64,000 bases of DNA from Hydractinia symbiolongicarpus. Taxonomy: Eukaryota; Cnidaria; Hydrozoa; Anthoathecata; Hydractiniidae. A program made the translations under genes and the position numbers. Under the pieces are notes generated by a model. It saw nothing but the letters and a program-made list of their open reading frames with translations. It did not search any database and was not told the origin of the DNA. The stretch covers positions 3,596,001-3,660,000 of the forward strand of contig NC_079875.1 of assembly GCF_029227915.1 (NCBI RefSeq), given 5' to 3'. Positions 37,487 through 47,740 of this stretch are shown here, in pieces (within the stretch, counting starts at the first letter, position 1; the number at the start of each line of letters is the position of its first letter).

Positions 37487-39345
37487 ATATACATATCTGC
37501 TGAAGAGTTTGGCTTCTAAAGTTTTACTAAGAGCCTGATTATATGAGGCAAGTTGGCTCGGTGTTGGCCCGGTTGGCGGGTCAACCCGGTTAAAAAAATT
37601 TCATATTATATGGAAAAAGTCAACCCGGGTCAAGAACTACACTGCTGCCGGTTTGAAAAAAAAATGCGCGTATTCTTTTAAAAATGGCGGATGCAAGATG
37701 TAAACAAACAAGCGAAATTAAGTCAAAATTATCATTAAGTATTTTGGTCGCCAATAGTTTGTTATTCCAAATCCATTAAAGTCCCTATTACTAAATGTCA
37801 TATTGACTTTGTATTCCACAAGTTCTGAAGTCTATTTAAACTTCTTGTCTGCTGCTTCGCTCGCCATTATTGTTTTTCTTCTGTTTTGAATGGCAATGCG
37901 CATGCTTGTCTTTTCCAACCCAGCCCTGGCTTGGCAAAGTGATATTATATGAACCGAGTCAACCCACCTAACCAACCTGTCCCGGGTTGAAAAAACGAGC
38001 CAGCCCGCCTAGGCGGGTTGACTCACCTCATATAATGTCAAATATTTTTTTGTAGTGATCAGCCATTATGCCGAACTGTTTAATTTTATCATGCTGAGCA
38101 TGTGGCGGGCCAACACCGAGCCAACCCGCCTCATATAATCAGGCTCTAAGACATGCGACGTTGCAAATGTCCCCGAAAAACACATTTTCTTCTCTGTTTC
38201 ACAATTATGTATCTACATTACTAAATTTTAAACGCAATTTCACTTTGAAATATGTTAAGTACGCAAAGTTCCCATAAAGACTGTTCTTAGTTATAATCTA
38301 AGAATATACACAATATATCTAAAATTTTCGACGTTAAGTCGACCAAAAAAAATTTTAATCAAAAATGCATCTTTATTTTCCATATTTTATAAATAATATT
38401 ACGTTAAAAAATCTACGAATTATACACAGTTTACTTGAAATTTTTAATGTTATCTCGACCAAAAAAAATGTATCTAAAATGCATTTTTTTCTTACATATT
38501 TTATAAATAAATATACATATCTGCTGAAATAATATTGCTTCTAAAGCTCACTAAAAAATGCGACATGTAAATGTCCCCAAAAAACACATTTTGTTCTCTA
38601 TTTTACAAATATATACGAATTACTAAATTTTAAACTTAATGTCACTTCAAGGCATGTTCCCACAAGGCGGTGCTTTCTTATAATCTACGAATATACACGA
38701 ATTAATATAAAATTTTCGACGTTATGTGGACCAAGAAATATTGTACTCTAAAATGCATCTTTCTGTTACATATTTTTTTAATATACATATCTGTTGGAGA
38801 ACTTTCCTTCTAAGGTCTCACTAAGAAATGCGACGTTGCAAATGTCCCCGAAAAACACATTTTCTTCTCTGTTTCACAATTATGTATCTACATTACTAAA
38901 TTTTAAACGCAATGTCACTTAAAAATATGTTAAGTACGCAAAGTTCCTATAAAGACCGTTTTGACATATAATCTCCGAGTATACACAATATATCTAAAAT
39001 TTTCGACGTTATGTCGACCAAGAAATATTTTACTCTAAAATGCATCTTCATTTCACATATTTTGTAAATATGCATATCTGTTGGAGAACTTTCCTTCTAA
39101 AGTGTCACCAGCAAATGCTACGTTGCAAATCTCCCTGAAAAACCCATTTTCTTGTCTGTTTCACAACTATGTATCTACATTGCTAAATCCTAAACGCAAT
39201 GTCACTTGAAAACATGTTGAGTACGCAAAGTCCCCATAAAGGCTGTTTCTACTTATAAACTACGAATATACACAATTTATTTAGGATTTTCAGAGTTATG
39301 TTGAGAAAAAAAATTTTACTCTAAAATTTATCTTCATTCAAAACG
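37487..39345. repeat. Satellite-like tandem repeat, unit about 270-290 bp, about 4 copies
   Basis: Units are anchored by ACATATCTG at 37491, 38515, 38785 and 39072. Each carries CTTCTAAAG, a CACTAAGAAATGCGACGTTG block, CAAATGTCCCCGAAAAACAC, TTTTAAACGCAATGTCACTT and ATTTTCGACGTTATGTCGACC in order. The first unit is enlarged by the 616-bp element at 37531-38146 and by a partial internal duplication around 38330-38500. Confidence 0.85.
37531..38146. mobile_element. 616-bp PIF/Harbinger-like MITE with TAA target duplication
   Basis: Ends are inverted repeats: GAGCCTGATTATATGAGGC at the left, and the same 19 bases from the right-hand strand at 38146 inward, continuing GGCTCGGTGTTGGCCCG in both. 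TAA at 37528-37530 and 38147-38149 flanks it. Removing the element and one TAA restores the ACTAAGA-ATGCGACG sequence seen in the neighbouring satellite copies (38816 region), so the insertion boundaries are well supported. GC-rich GGGTTGAC/GTCAACCC blocks form further internal inverted repeats. No coding capacity; a 3-bp TAA duplication suggests the PIF/Harbinger group. Confidence 0.85.
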
Positions 39346-40138
39346 CAACAGAAAGCTGTCTGGTTAGAAATCATAACTTCAATTTGCTCTTAAAACAATT
39401 TTTAAATTGCTTGCTAAATGATCGCAAAGCCTTTTTGTATCTTATATTATTTACACGTAAATGTGGGAGAAAAACGGATTTTCTTAAGGATACAAGTAAA
39501 GTAATGAAAAACAATAGGGGAATTCAATTCAAATTCCTTTTACTGCACCTTTTGGACACATGATTTGCAATAAAGTTGTTCCGAATGTTAAAGGTGAACC
39601 AACAGTTAATTAATTTTTAACTAAACTTCAAAAGGAAGTTTCCCATGGACTTTACACTTTATGCAATTTTAATCACAGTTATGACATGATATAAGTTTCA
39701 AACCCTAAGGCTAATTTTAACAAAAGTTAATATAAAAACTTAGTAGGTATTACACATCACGTATTGCCGAATTTAAATAAATATAAAGAGAAAAGAATCT
39801 GGCTGAGGCCGCCCGGCCAAATGCTTTTTCTTAGCTTTGCAATGAAAAGTATATGTCCTTTATTATTTTGCATAAAACCTGTGTCATCTTTAAGTTCTGG
39901 TTTTAACACATTCACTACTAGAGGCACCCTTTATTTTTAAAAGGATAAGCCCCTTGAAGTGTTCATTCCAACTGAAATCAGGATGTGTTTTCCAAATAAA
40001 ACTAAGATTGTTCTATGTTGCCGGAGCTGTCATAGCAAAGGTATGCGAAAAAGGTAAGACACTGGGAGAAAACTGTGAAGCGGCAATAATTTATACTTTA
40101 TTAATAATAACCAATACATATATTTATGAAACGTTTTT
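39346..40138. other. Spacer downstream of gene B
   Basis: AT-rich, no recognised gene or repeat family; short open frames only. Confidence 0.4.
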
Positions 40139-42376
40139 TCACTCATAAAACTGTCCACGCATGCAGCATGTTTTTGGACATTCTTGCTTCATCCTTCTTC
40201 TTTCTCTCTTATCCTTCGATACGCAGTGTTCCTTTCTTCTGCTACTTTTACAACCAACATTTATTGCATTGACGAAATTATCACACATGTTTTCTCTTGG
40301 ACCTGAACATAATCCACACGACCGTCTGCAAAATCTTCCAAATGCACAGATAGCTCGGTTTACAAATACTTTCGAACATAAGTAAATTTCATCTCCACAT
40401 ACTAAACAAAAGGGTAAACATGTAATAAATGGCAAGTATGCGCGAACACACATATCCAAATGTAGTAAATAATGTAATGTGGTTTTGTTTAACAGTCTCA
40501 ACTAATGTTTATCCAATCAAACATTTAAATAAAATTATTTCTTCTTACCTTTTGAAGATTTTGTTGTTGGTCTTATTGTGGTCATCGCCTTAGGTGTCGT
40601 CTTTATGGTCGTTGTTGGTTGTGCCGTCTTTGTTTTAGTTGTTGGACGTGTTTTTGTCGTCGTGGTAGTCGTAGGACGTGTAGTTGTCGTCGTGGTAGTC
40701 GTTGGACGTGTGGTTGTCGTCGTGGTAGTTGTTGGACGTGTTGTTGTCGTCGTGGTAGTCGTAGGACGTGTAGTTGTCGTCGTGGTAGTCGTTGGACGTG
40801 TTGTTGTCGTCGTGGTGGTCATAGGACGTGTGGTTGTTTTCGTGATAGCTGTTGGGCGTGTTGTTTTCGCATAACCTTTACATTCGTAGTAGAGATTTAA
40901 CTGCAGGATATCTGACGCAGTCAATTTTTTTCCTCCTAACTTTCGGTTTGGATTGGATTTCCACTCAATAGTTGGCAAACTCCATCGATTTTTTGAGAAA
41001 GTGAATCTAAAATATGCATACACATGCTGAGAACGTCTTCAGTTTATCAAACTCTTGTAAAAACTTGACTTAGAGTTATTTTCAAGGAGCATTTTCAGGT
41101 TGTGATAATAAACTAATACCTACCTTCCATAGTGCATGATGGATTCAGGATCGTATTTAACACCCAATCCGTCTTTGTAAGAATATACAGAGATGTCAAA
41201 GTTATTTTGCTTACCTTTAAGCAAAAAAAAAATGAATAATGTTAAACAAAATTGTTGTACAAAAATATAAAGCAATATATAGTAAATATCACTAAAAGTA
41301 CCTTGTTGAATATTTTCTGTCTTGATAGTAACATATTGATCTCTATCTTGTCTCGATTGTTCGTGAAAGAAGCCAAGAGCATGCAAAAGCTCGTGAATGA
41401 CAGTATCCGCATGGACACATCCAGAACCCAACGACAATTCTTGACGTCCATTAATTCGACCAATGTATGACGAGCAACTACAATAGTGCAATACTATTAG
41501 AAAACATTGTCGGTTTTCAAAGTAGCTTTTAAAAATTCACAAATTTAAATGTTAACACGTACCCTCTCCCTTTATAGAAATATATAAAATTGGATGGAGC
41601 AGAGTTGGATGGGTATTCCTTAAATCGAACACAAGAAACACTTTCGATCGTCCTCATGGCTTTGTTTATTGTTACTTTTTCTGCCTCACCTAAATAACAA
41701 AAATGCAACAGTAAGAAGATTTAAAATGACATTTTAGAAAAGTTTGGCATGCGTTATTTTCATTACTTACTGAACTTGGAACTAAAAGTAACGGGAACTA
41801 CAGCTTCAGGCCATCTAACGTCGTATAATTTATCATATAATGATCTTTTGTTTCGACTTTTGCTGTTCATAGATCTGAAGGTTGCACGTTGCTCCTCTGT
41901 TAATTTCATGTCGACTTGATCATAATGTTCACCTAGAAAGAGAATTAATTGCATTGTAAATTAGTTGTCAAAGCCCCATACTGTGTAGTGTTAAAAACGT
42001 GAACCCATCTTCGCATATTTCAACTTCTTCATATTATTTCGTCATGCAAAATTATGTACCTTGATTGGCAATTTCAATTTCGTCCATAGCGGCTTCATAT
42101 TCAGAAGAGCAATAAGTACCTAAAAATAAAATAAAATAAAATAAAATAAAATAAATAGAATAAAATACAATACCTAATATGTAAATGCATAAAAGCTGAA
42201 GGAAAAGGAGGAATATCTTTGTTTAAATTCTTTAAATAAAATTAAGAAGCTAATAAAAGCTTAATCTGAATATAGATTTAGCCTGCAGCTACGTAACTAG
42301 AAATAATTTTTTTATATATTAAAATAAACCTACCATAAATAAATGCGATGCAGAGTACTAACTGTATAAGCCTCAT
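40139..42376 (-). CDS. Astacin metalloprotease with Thr linker and two ShK-like domains (gene B)
   Basis: Secreted zinc endopeptidase of the astacin (M12A) family. Minus-strand exons: 42376-42334, 42119-42060, 41932-41771, 41689-41563, 41477-41302, 41214-41124, 41006-40549, 40401-40139; 459 residues. Signal peptide 1 to about 16; propeptide with YDQVDMKLT (Asp42 may be the latency aspartate); basic site RNKR at 61-64; catalytic HELLHALGFFHEQSR with His159, Glu160, His163, His169; Met-turn SIMHYGR with Tyr218; cysteines at SCVRF, GCSSY, GCVH and YECKG for the two astacin disulfides. Then eight Arg-Pro/Thr repeats and a last exon with two six-Cys ShK-type modules (CGDEIYLC...CGLC and CDNFV...CPKTCC). 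Hydrozoan and anemone astacins with ShK tails are known in development, digestion and nematocysts; the role here is not decided by sequence. Confidence 0.93.
40620..40870 (-). repeat. Thr/Arg-Pro linker repeat of gene B
   Basis: Coding 30-bp repeat (unit ACGACTACCACGACGACAAC on the coding strand plus ACACGTCCA), eight Arg-Pro units. Confidence 0.9.
42122..42170. repeat. (AAATA)n microsatellite abutting a splice acceptor
   Basis: About eight AAATA units directly next to the gene B exon 2 acceptor. On the coding strand it reads as TTTTA repeats and forms the polypyrimidine-like tract before the AG. Confidence 0.85.
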
Positions 42377-42533
42377 TTTTTCTCAGTTGGATATTTGTTT
42401 TTAAGTTGCGTGTGTTTGTTTTTAAGTTGCTTGTTGAATGATTAGAAACTTGTTCTTACCATCTATTTATACGTGAATCTGATTTATTCAGATGTAATTG
42501 AGATGATGCTGACCGGAGAATGTAAAGGATATG
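42377..42533 (-). promoter_or_regulatory. Conserved TATA promoter of gene B
   Basis: Same modules as gene A, read on minus: TCCTTTACA, CCGGTCAGCATCATCT, TATAAATAGATGGTAAGAAC with TATA at about 42464-42471, and the AAACAAATATCCAACTGAG leader before ATG. Confidence 0.8.
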
Positions 42534-43440
42534 ACTGGTTTAATTTCTATTAATTGTCGGTGATATTGCTACAGTAAAACGATGCTTAATTGTTTTTACA
42601 CACTTTATTAACCGAGAATTAATTACAGACATATGATTTTCATGGAATTGTTCCGGATTTAAAAAGTTAAGAAACATTTACTTCCAGTTGAACCTCATTA
42701 ATAAATTTTCCCATTGATTTTACATACTCATACCCGATGGGCGTGGTGACTAACATCCTGTTTTCATGTCCTAACAGCAAACAGAGTTGTGTATGACTTA
42801 GACAAGTGACTATTACACCAATAACATATCACTGGTGTTATTCTTTTGATCTTATTTGCTGCAAAAGATGTTTTGCAATTCTTTGAATGAATTTTGAAGT
42901 CTGCTCATAACTTGAAAACTCAAGTTCTTTACTGTCGAGGTGGATGTAGCTGTTAGTGGCGTAAAATGCTTTTCCGTGGTATACTTATATGGTGATCTAG
43001 AACATTTCTGTGATTGATTTTATTTGCCCACAGAAATAAAATATATATGAAAAGGCTATGTAATACGAAAAAGCGGTCAATAATTTTTTTCTAGTCGATA
43101 AGACCAAAGGATTCACTATGGTAGAAGAATCAAAATATCGACGTTTTGTGTTATTTTTCTTTATGAACTAACATTTTAAGTTTATCAATGTTTAACCTAT
43201 TCGGAATCACTTTTGTTTTAGAAATTTCCTTCTTTTTCTACTTCTCCCGTATTGCATAAGCGGACATACTACACAATTTTTTAATCATATGTCACGACAC
43301 ACTCTTTTAAAACTTTTGAATCTGTTTGTTCTTTTTCGTATCCTCTTACAAGCTTTTCATAGGCTTTTCTATTTTTAACTCTGTTTTATCTATAAATGTC
43401 GCAAGATAAGTAAAAGGATTTTGTTGTCTTTTTCTGTTAT

Positions 43441-44880
43441 GTGATCATTAATAAACTAGTCGATAAAGCCCGTGGAGAAATTCACTTAGGCAGAAGGACA
43501 ATGAAAATATAGGCTGTTTTAGATTTTGTGCTTACATCAGCGTCAGCGGTGTAGAGGTTGGGGTCCTGATCAAATTAATGTACGTCATAGAACGCCTAAG
43601 GGGATATAAGAGTTTAAAAATTTTGCTGACGTTAGCAAGACCTACGAAAATGAACAAAAAAACTTTATTTAGAAATTTGTATTCCTGTTGCCATCATCGT
43701 ACGTATCTTGAAACGCTGATCAAGAAAATGTATAGGATCTGTATCTTTGACAAACGATTGCAGAGATATTAGGTTTTAAAGTTTTTTTAATACAAACAAC
43801 ACAAATATTTCCCGCATCAACGTTTTTCGCATATTTTTTTGTTCTCTTACCATGAAGTAAATACTTTTCTCTCTAAGGCGGAGCTGAAATAAAACTACGA
43901 CGCAATCATTTTCAGCCCGTAGAATACTGGTCTTAATAAGGGGATGTATCGAATGTTTTTTTCATACAAAAACCAGTTATTCAGCATTGTATTTGTACTC
44001 CAAGTTTCTGTTAATGTATTATTGGGCACACAGCTAATTTGAGACTGCAAGTTTACTGTTGCGTAGCTACAGCTTAACATTCTTTTATGGATTGAAAGTT
44101 TGTGCATCTTTCAAAGATTTAATATTAATCACTGATTTGTTCTTTTATTTTTTTATCATCTTTTATCATTGTTGTGTCTGTTTTTTGTGACAGGAAAATT
44201 TGAGGCAATAAACTCTTCATTTTTTGTCAACTGTGATTCCTTCATTATTAAAATCCCATTAAATATTACTATGGAAAGTCATTTAATTTAAAACTTATGA
44301 CTTATAGACATCAGTTTCAATATTCTTCTTTTATATTCAGTGTTGCTAAAACTACTCTACTATAATACAATTAATACAAGTAACACATAATACTGGATAT
44401 TTAGTTAACAATCAAGGTGTTTTCAGCTTTTCTCAAACTTATATCCTCGATTTTACATTATTTCATTCTCCATGCACAGTATTATAATAACTTGTGGCTG
44501 TTCCTATTTTAAATGATTTTCAAAGTTAAGAGTTGCTGTTTGTTGCTCCATACTGTCATGTATATGCACGAATCTCACTCTAGCTGATTATCTTTGCGAC
44601 GAAAATGAAACAGAAAGAAAAAAGAAATGAGCAGTTTTCATTTTTTCCTTTTTGAGATGATTGTGATTTTCAAGTGTACGTTCTAGCACTTGCTACACTT
44701 CTAGATTTTTCTCTATATATACGTTTCTCAGAGCCATAGTTAATAAACAAAATATTTAAATTTACTATGTACATTAGCACAACTTGAGTGACTAAAAAAG
44801 AACAACTGGTAAAGCATATGTAAGTGTTAATGCATTACACATAAAAAAGTGTTTTTCGAACCTCCTGATGTGTTTAAGCA
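43441..44880. other. Spacer, no gene recognised
   Basis: AT-rich sequence between the upstream flank of gene B and the SINE-like repeat at 44881. Short open frames without family resemblance. Confidence 0.4.
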
Positions 44881-45060
44881 TTATATACTGTCAAGTTAGT
44901 TAGCTATTTGTTGGCCAAGAATTGAAAAAGTTACTTAGAGAAACTAGGACATGGAAATTACAATTATTTAATGGGTATTTATGCTGTATGATATCTTGCA
45001 TCAAATAAGATTTAAACTGACAACCTTAAGGTGCACTCTGCCAACTGAAATTTATAGAAC
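44881..45060 (-). mobile_element. SINE-like repeat (inverted partner of 47563-47740)
   Basis: On the minus strand it shows a TTGGCAGAGTGCACC head, a GTCAGTTTAAATC tract resembling a tRNA B box, and the tail TTGGCCAACAAATAGCTAAC followed by TAACTTGACAGT. The same head and tail order occurs on plus at 47563-47740. tRNA-derived SINE is the best guess; poly-A and target duplications were not seen. Confidence 0.4.
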
Positions 45061-45759
45061 GTTTAACTTTGCTCACAAATTTAACGAAGAAAAAAAAGTC
45101 TATATGATTTACGTTTGAGGCTTTCCCAAGTTTAATATAGCTATTATGATGTACACGCTCTCCCAGTCTTCCCGGTGGAGTAATTATTATTGGAAGGAAA
45201 GCTTTGTTCTACTTTATTTATACTTTTGCAAAATATCACTTATGTAGAATATACGGATTGGAAGTTCCTGTAATTATCATTTGATGGGAAGACAAAAAAC
45301 AATTGAGGGGATAAAAGAGACAATCCCTACGGCTGTTCACATTGTTTCTCAAAGAAGTTGTTAAGGAAAAAACTGTGTGCAATTTCCACCTAAGAAAGAT
45401 TGATTTTAGCGGAAGTATTAACGCAAGACCGGAAAAGTTTGCCCTTTGTATGGAATTTCTGCTTTAAAGAGTTATCTTCTTTGGATAGGTTGAATTTTTA
45501 GGATGTCAAACGGATATGTGAATAAGAAGATTCCATTTGTAGGATACAGATACATACAGCTTTTCTAAGGTGATAGATTCTTGTGTCCTGGCCTATTTTT
45601 TAACAGTATATCATGTACTTTCATTATCGAATTTCCCCATTTGATCTATCACGGCTGTATTCACGAAAGAATTATTAATGTCTAGGGTAAATAACAAACT
45701 ATGTAGACTGCGCAAGTAAGTACGTCAAACATGTCAAGGGTTGCTGTGATTGCTTTAAA

Positions 45760-46085
45760 TCTATTTGAAATGAAGCTGAGCGGAGATTGTAAAGGATATG
45801 ATTAAAGTAATTTCTAATAAATACTGTTGCATAAAAAGCAAAATATCTTTGATTAACCTTTCAACATATTGCATTCTTTATTTTAAGACACGTAATTTCC
45901 GCATAAATTGTTTGAAATTTTCTCCAAGGATTAAGTAACAATTCTTTAATTTACAACCGAACCACGTCAATAAATTTTTATATTGATGTGCACCACACGT
46001 TGTTGTTGGTGACAAAAATAACGATATCCTTATGTCAAAGTAAGTTTAGTAGTACATAGGAAATGATTATAAAGACTTGTTTTGA
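45760..46085 (-). pseudogene. Orphan astacin-type promoter/upstream block
   Basis: GAGCGGAGATTGTAAAGGATATGA at about 45779-45802 is the reverse complement of the upstream module of the astacin promoters, but no TATA module or first exon follows on its left. Sequence around 45960-46080, including the GTTGTTGTTGGTGAC block, resembles 60360-60450 and 47400-47510 in opposite orientation. A leftover of a lost minus-strand gene copy. Confidence 0.5.
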
Positions 46086-46139
46086 TTGCATTGAATTATC
46101 AAGTCGGGTTGATTTTTAATACCCCTTGAAATTTTTTGA

Positions 46140-47335
46140 TAAACTTGGTTAAAATCATCCACTTAAGCCGTATCCTGGGTGAGTCGGACCATTCTATAAG
46201 TCGTACTGCTCGGAGTTTTAACTGAAATTCTTAAGATTCAAAAATTAAAATTCGAAAAAAATACTATTGCGTGTAGGCGTCTAGAACTTCGTCGTTTTTA
46301 ATGATTTCTATTAACATGTTAAATGTAACTGGTTGTAAAAAATGATGAAAAGCAGAATAATAACAGAAAATACGAGAAATAACAAGAGAAGTTGACAAAG
46401 GAGAATCATCTGTATCCATAAAAAAGATATAAACATGACTTTTTTTAGTTTTTTTTAAAAAAACATAGATAGTCGGGCGTTTTCTAAAAGTTCAACTTAT
46501 CAAAAGCTTAACTGAGACATCCGCGAAGTCGGAATCTTTTTCAATTTCTTTGTGGGTGTGAATTAAGAGAGTCTACGTTATATCCCATATACACCACTGC
46601 CTCTGTTAAGATATTACTACTCCTTTTATAATCACACAATGGTGGAAATTTGCTTCATTTTCGGTATTCTTATTTGAGGATTTAAATTTGCAGCTAAAAG
46701 GACTAGTTGAATATTGGCCTTATTGAATAACCTTCAATTAAGATCAATTAGCGCCTAAAATACACCTCTCCTACCAAATGGCTGATTCTCAATAACAACC
46801 TCTCTCTTGTAAAATCTATTATTGCTGGACAATTCCACCTTGGAACTGAAATGATTTATCAGTTTTTTATATTTTTTAGGTAAAAAAACTCAAGGGGAAT
46901 AGGGAAAATGTCCGAATTAGGGAATGACCTAGTTAAGCGGAGCTCTCGGTAAGTCGGACGTTTTCTAAACGTCTATCTTTAATTTAATATGTATATATTC
47001 TTTTTTATATTTTGTATTTTGCTGTTATTGTTCTGCTTTTCAGTTTAAGTCTTTAACAGCCAGCAACCTTGGTAATGGTAGTTACTTGATTTTCGAACTT
47101 TACAAGTTTCTTACAAATGTTAGAAATTCGAGGTTACTGTCCTAGTTCCATGAGATTATTGGTTGAAGAGACAGTACGGATGAGGTAATAGTCCGATTTA
47201 TTCAAAGTACAACTTTAGTGAAGCATTTTAACCTAGATTTTCAAAAAACATTCAAGGAGGAATTAAACATCATTTCGACTTAGTAAAAGTCTCACATATC
47301 CAGGGTACCAGTAAGCGAAAGTCCACTGTAGTCAC
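46140..47335. mobile_element. Possible decayed TIR transposon between inverted flanks
   Basis: The right end, read from the other strand, starts TACAGTGGACTTTCGCTTAC, like pogo/Tigger ends; AAGTCGGA-type motifs recur at about 46185, 46525 and 46950, and the left end at about 46165 has CTTAAGCCGTATCCTGGGTG, weakly matching the right end. No coding frame. Tentative. Confidence 0.25.
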
Positions 47336-47394
47336 AAACTATCTGATTTGGTGTATCATATCTATGAAACTTGATTTACCAAAATCTAATGCAA

Positions 47395-47515
47395 TCAAAA
47401 AAAATATTCAACTATCTTCTACTGTTCTACCAAACTTACTTTGACATTAAGATATCTTCGGTTATGCCACCACCATCAACATGTGGTGCATAGGAATATA
47501 AAGAGTTTTCCTTTC
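47395..47515 (+). repeat. Inverted copy of the 45960-46080 block
   Basis: CCAAACTTACTTTGACATTA, GATATCTTCG and the CACCACCATCAACATGTGG region match the reverse complement of 45960-46080 and also the plus-strand sequence near 60370-60450. Together with the two SINE-like copies it makes a loose, nested inverted arrangement centred near 46.7 kb. Confidence 0.5.
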
Positions 47516-47562
47516 CACTTTATATACATATATGCAAGATATGTCAGCCACAACATTTTGCG

Positions 47563-47740
47563 TGCTATAGCGATTAAATTGGCAGACTGATGTTTTTTGA
47601 TTTAATTTTTTGGATCAAATCCCAGTTGACCCAGCTTTCATAATCCCTAGACGGTATAAATAAAATAATATTCTTGCTTCTCCAAGCAGGTTTTTTAATT
47701 CTTGACCAACAAATAGCTGACTAACTTGACAGTGCATAAA
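47563..47740 (+). mobile_element. SINE-like repeat
   Basis: GCTATAGCGATTAAATTGGC resembles a tRNA A box, GGATCAAATCCCAG a B box about 45 bp later, and the tail has ACCAACAAATAGCTGACTAA as in the inverted copy at 44881-45060. Likely a tRNA-derived SINE, decayed. Confidence 0.45.

Larger units (their letters stand above)
40139..43440 (-). repeat. Segmental duplication unit B (paired with 33553-36760)
   Basis: Same order and orientation as unit A: gene, promoter, then upstream flank to the GTCACGACACACTC block near 43289. Unit B keeps the separate last exon with two ShK domains that unit A lacks. Confidence 0.75.

Noticed and set aside
40578-40900. Val-rich and Cys/Arg-rich open frames opposite the gene B linker
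   Set aside because: Shadows of the same repeat type on the non-coding strand.
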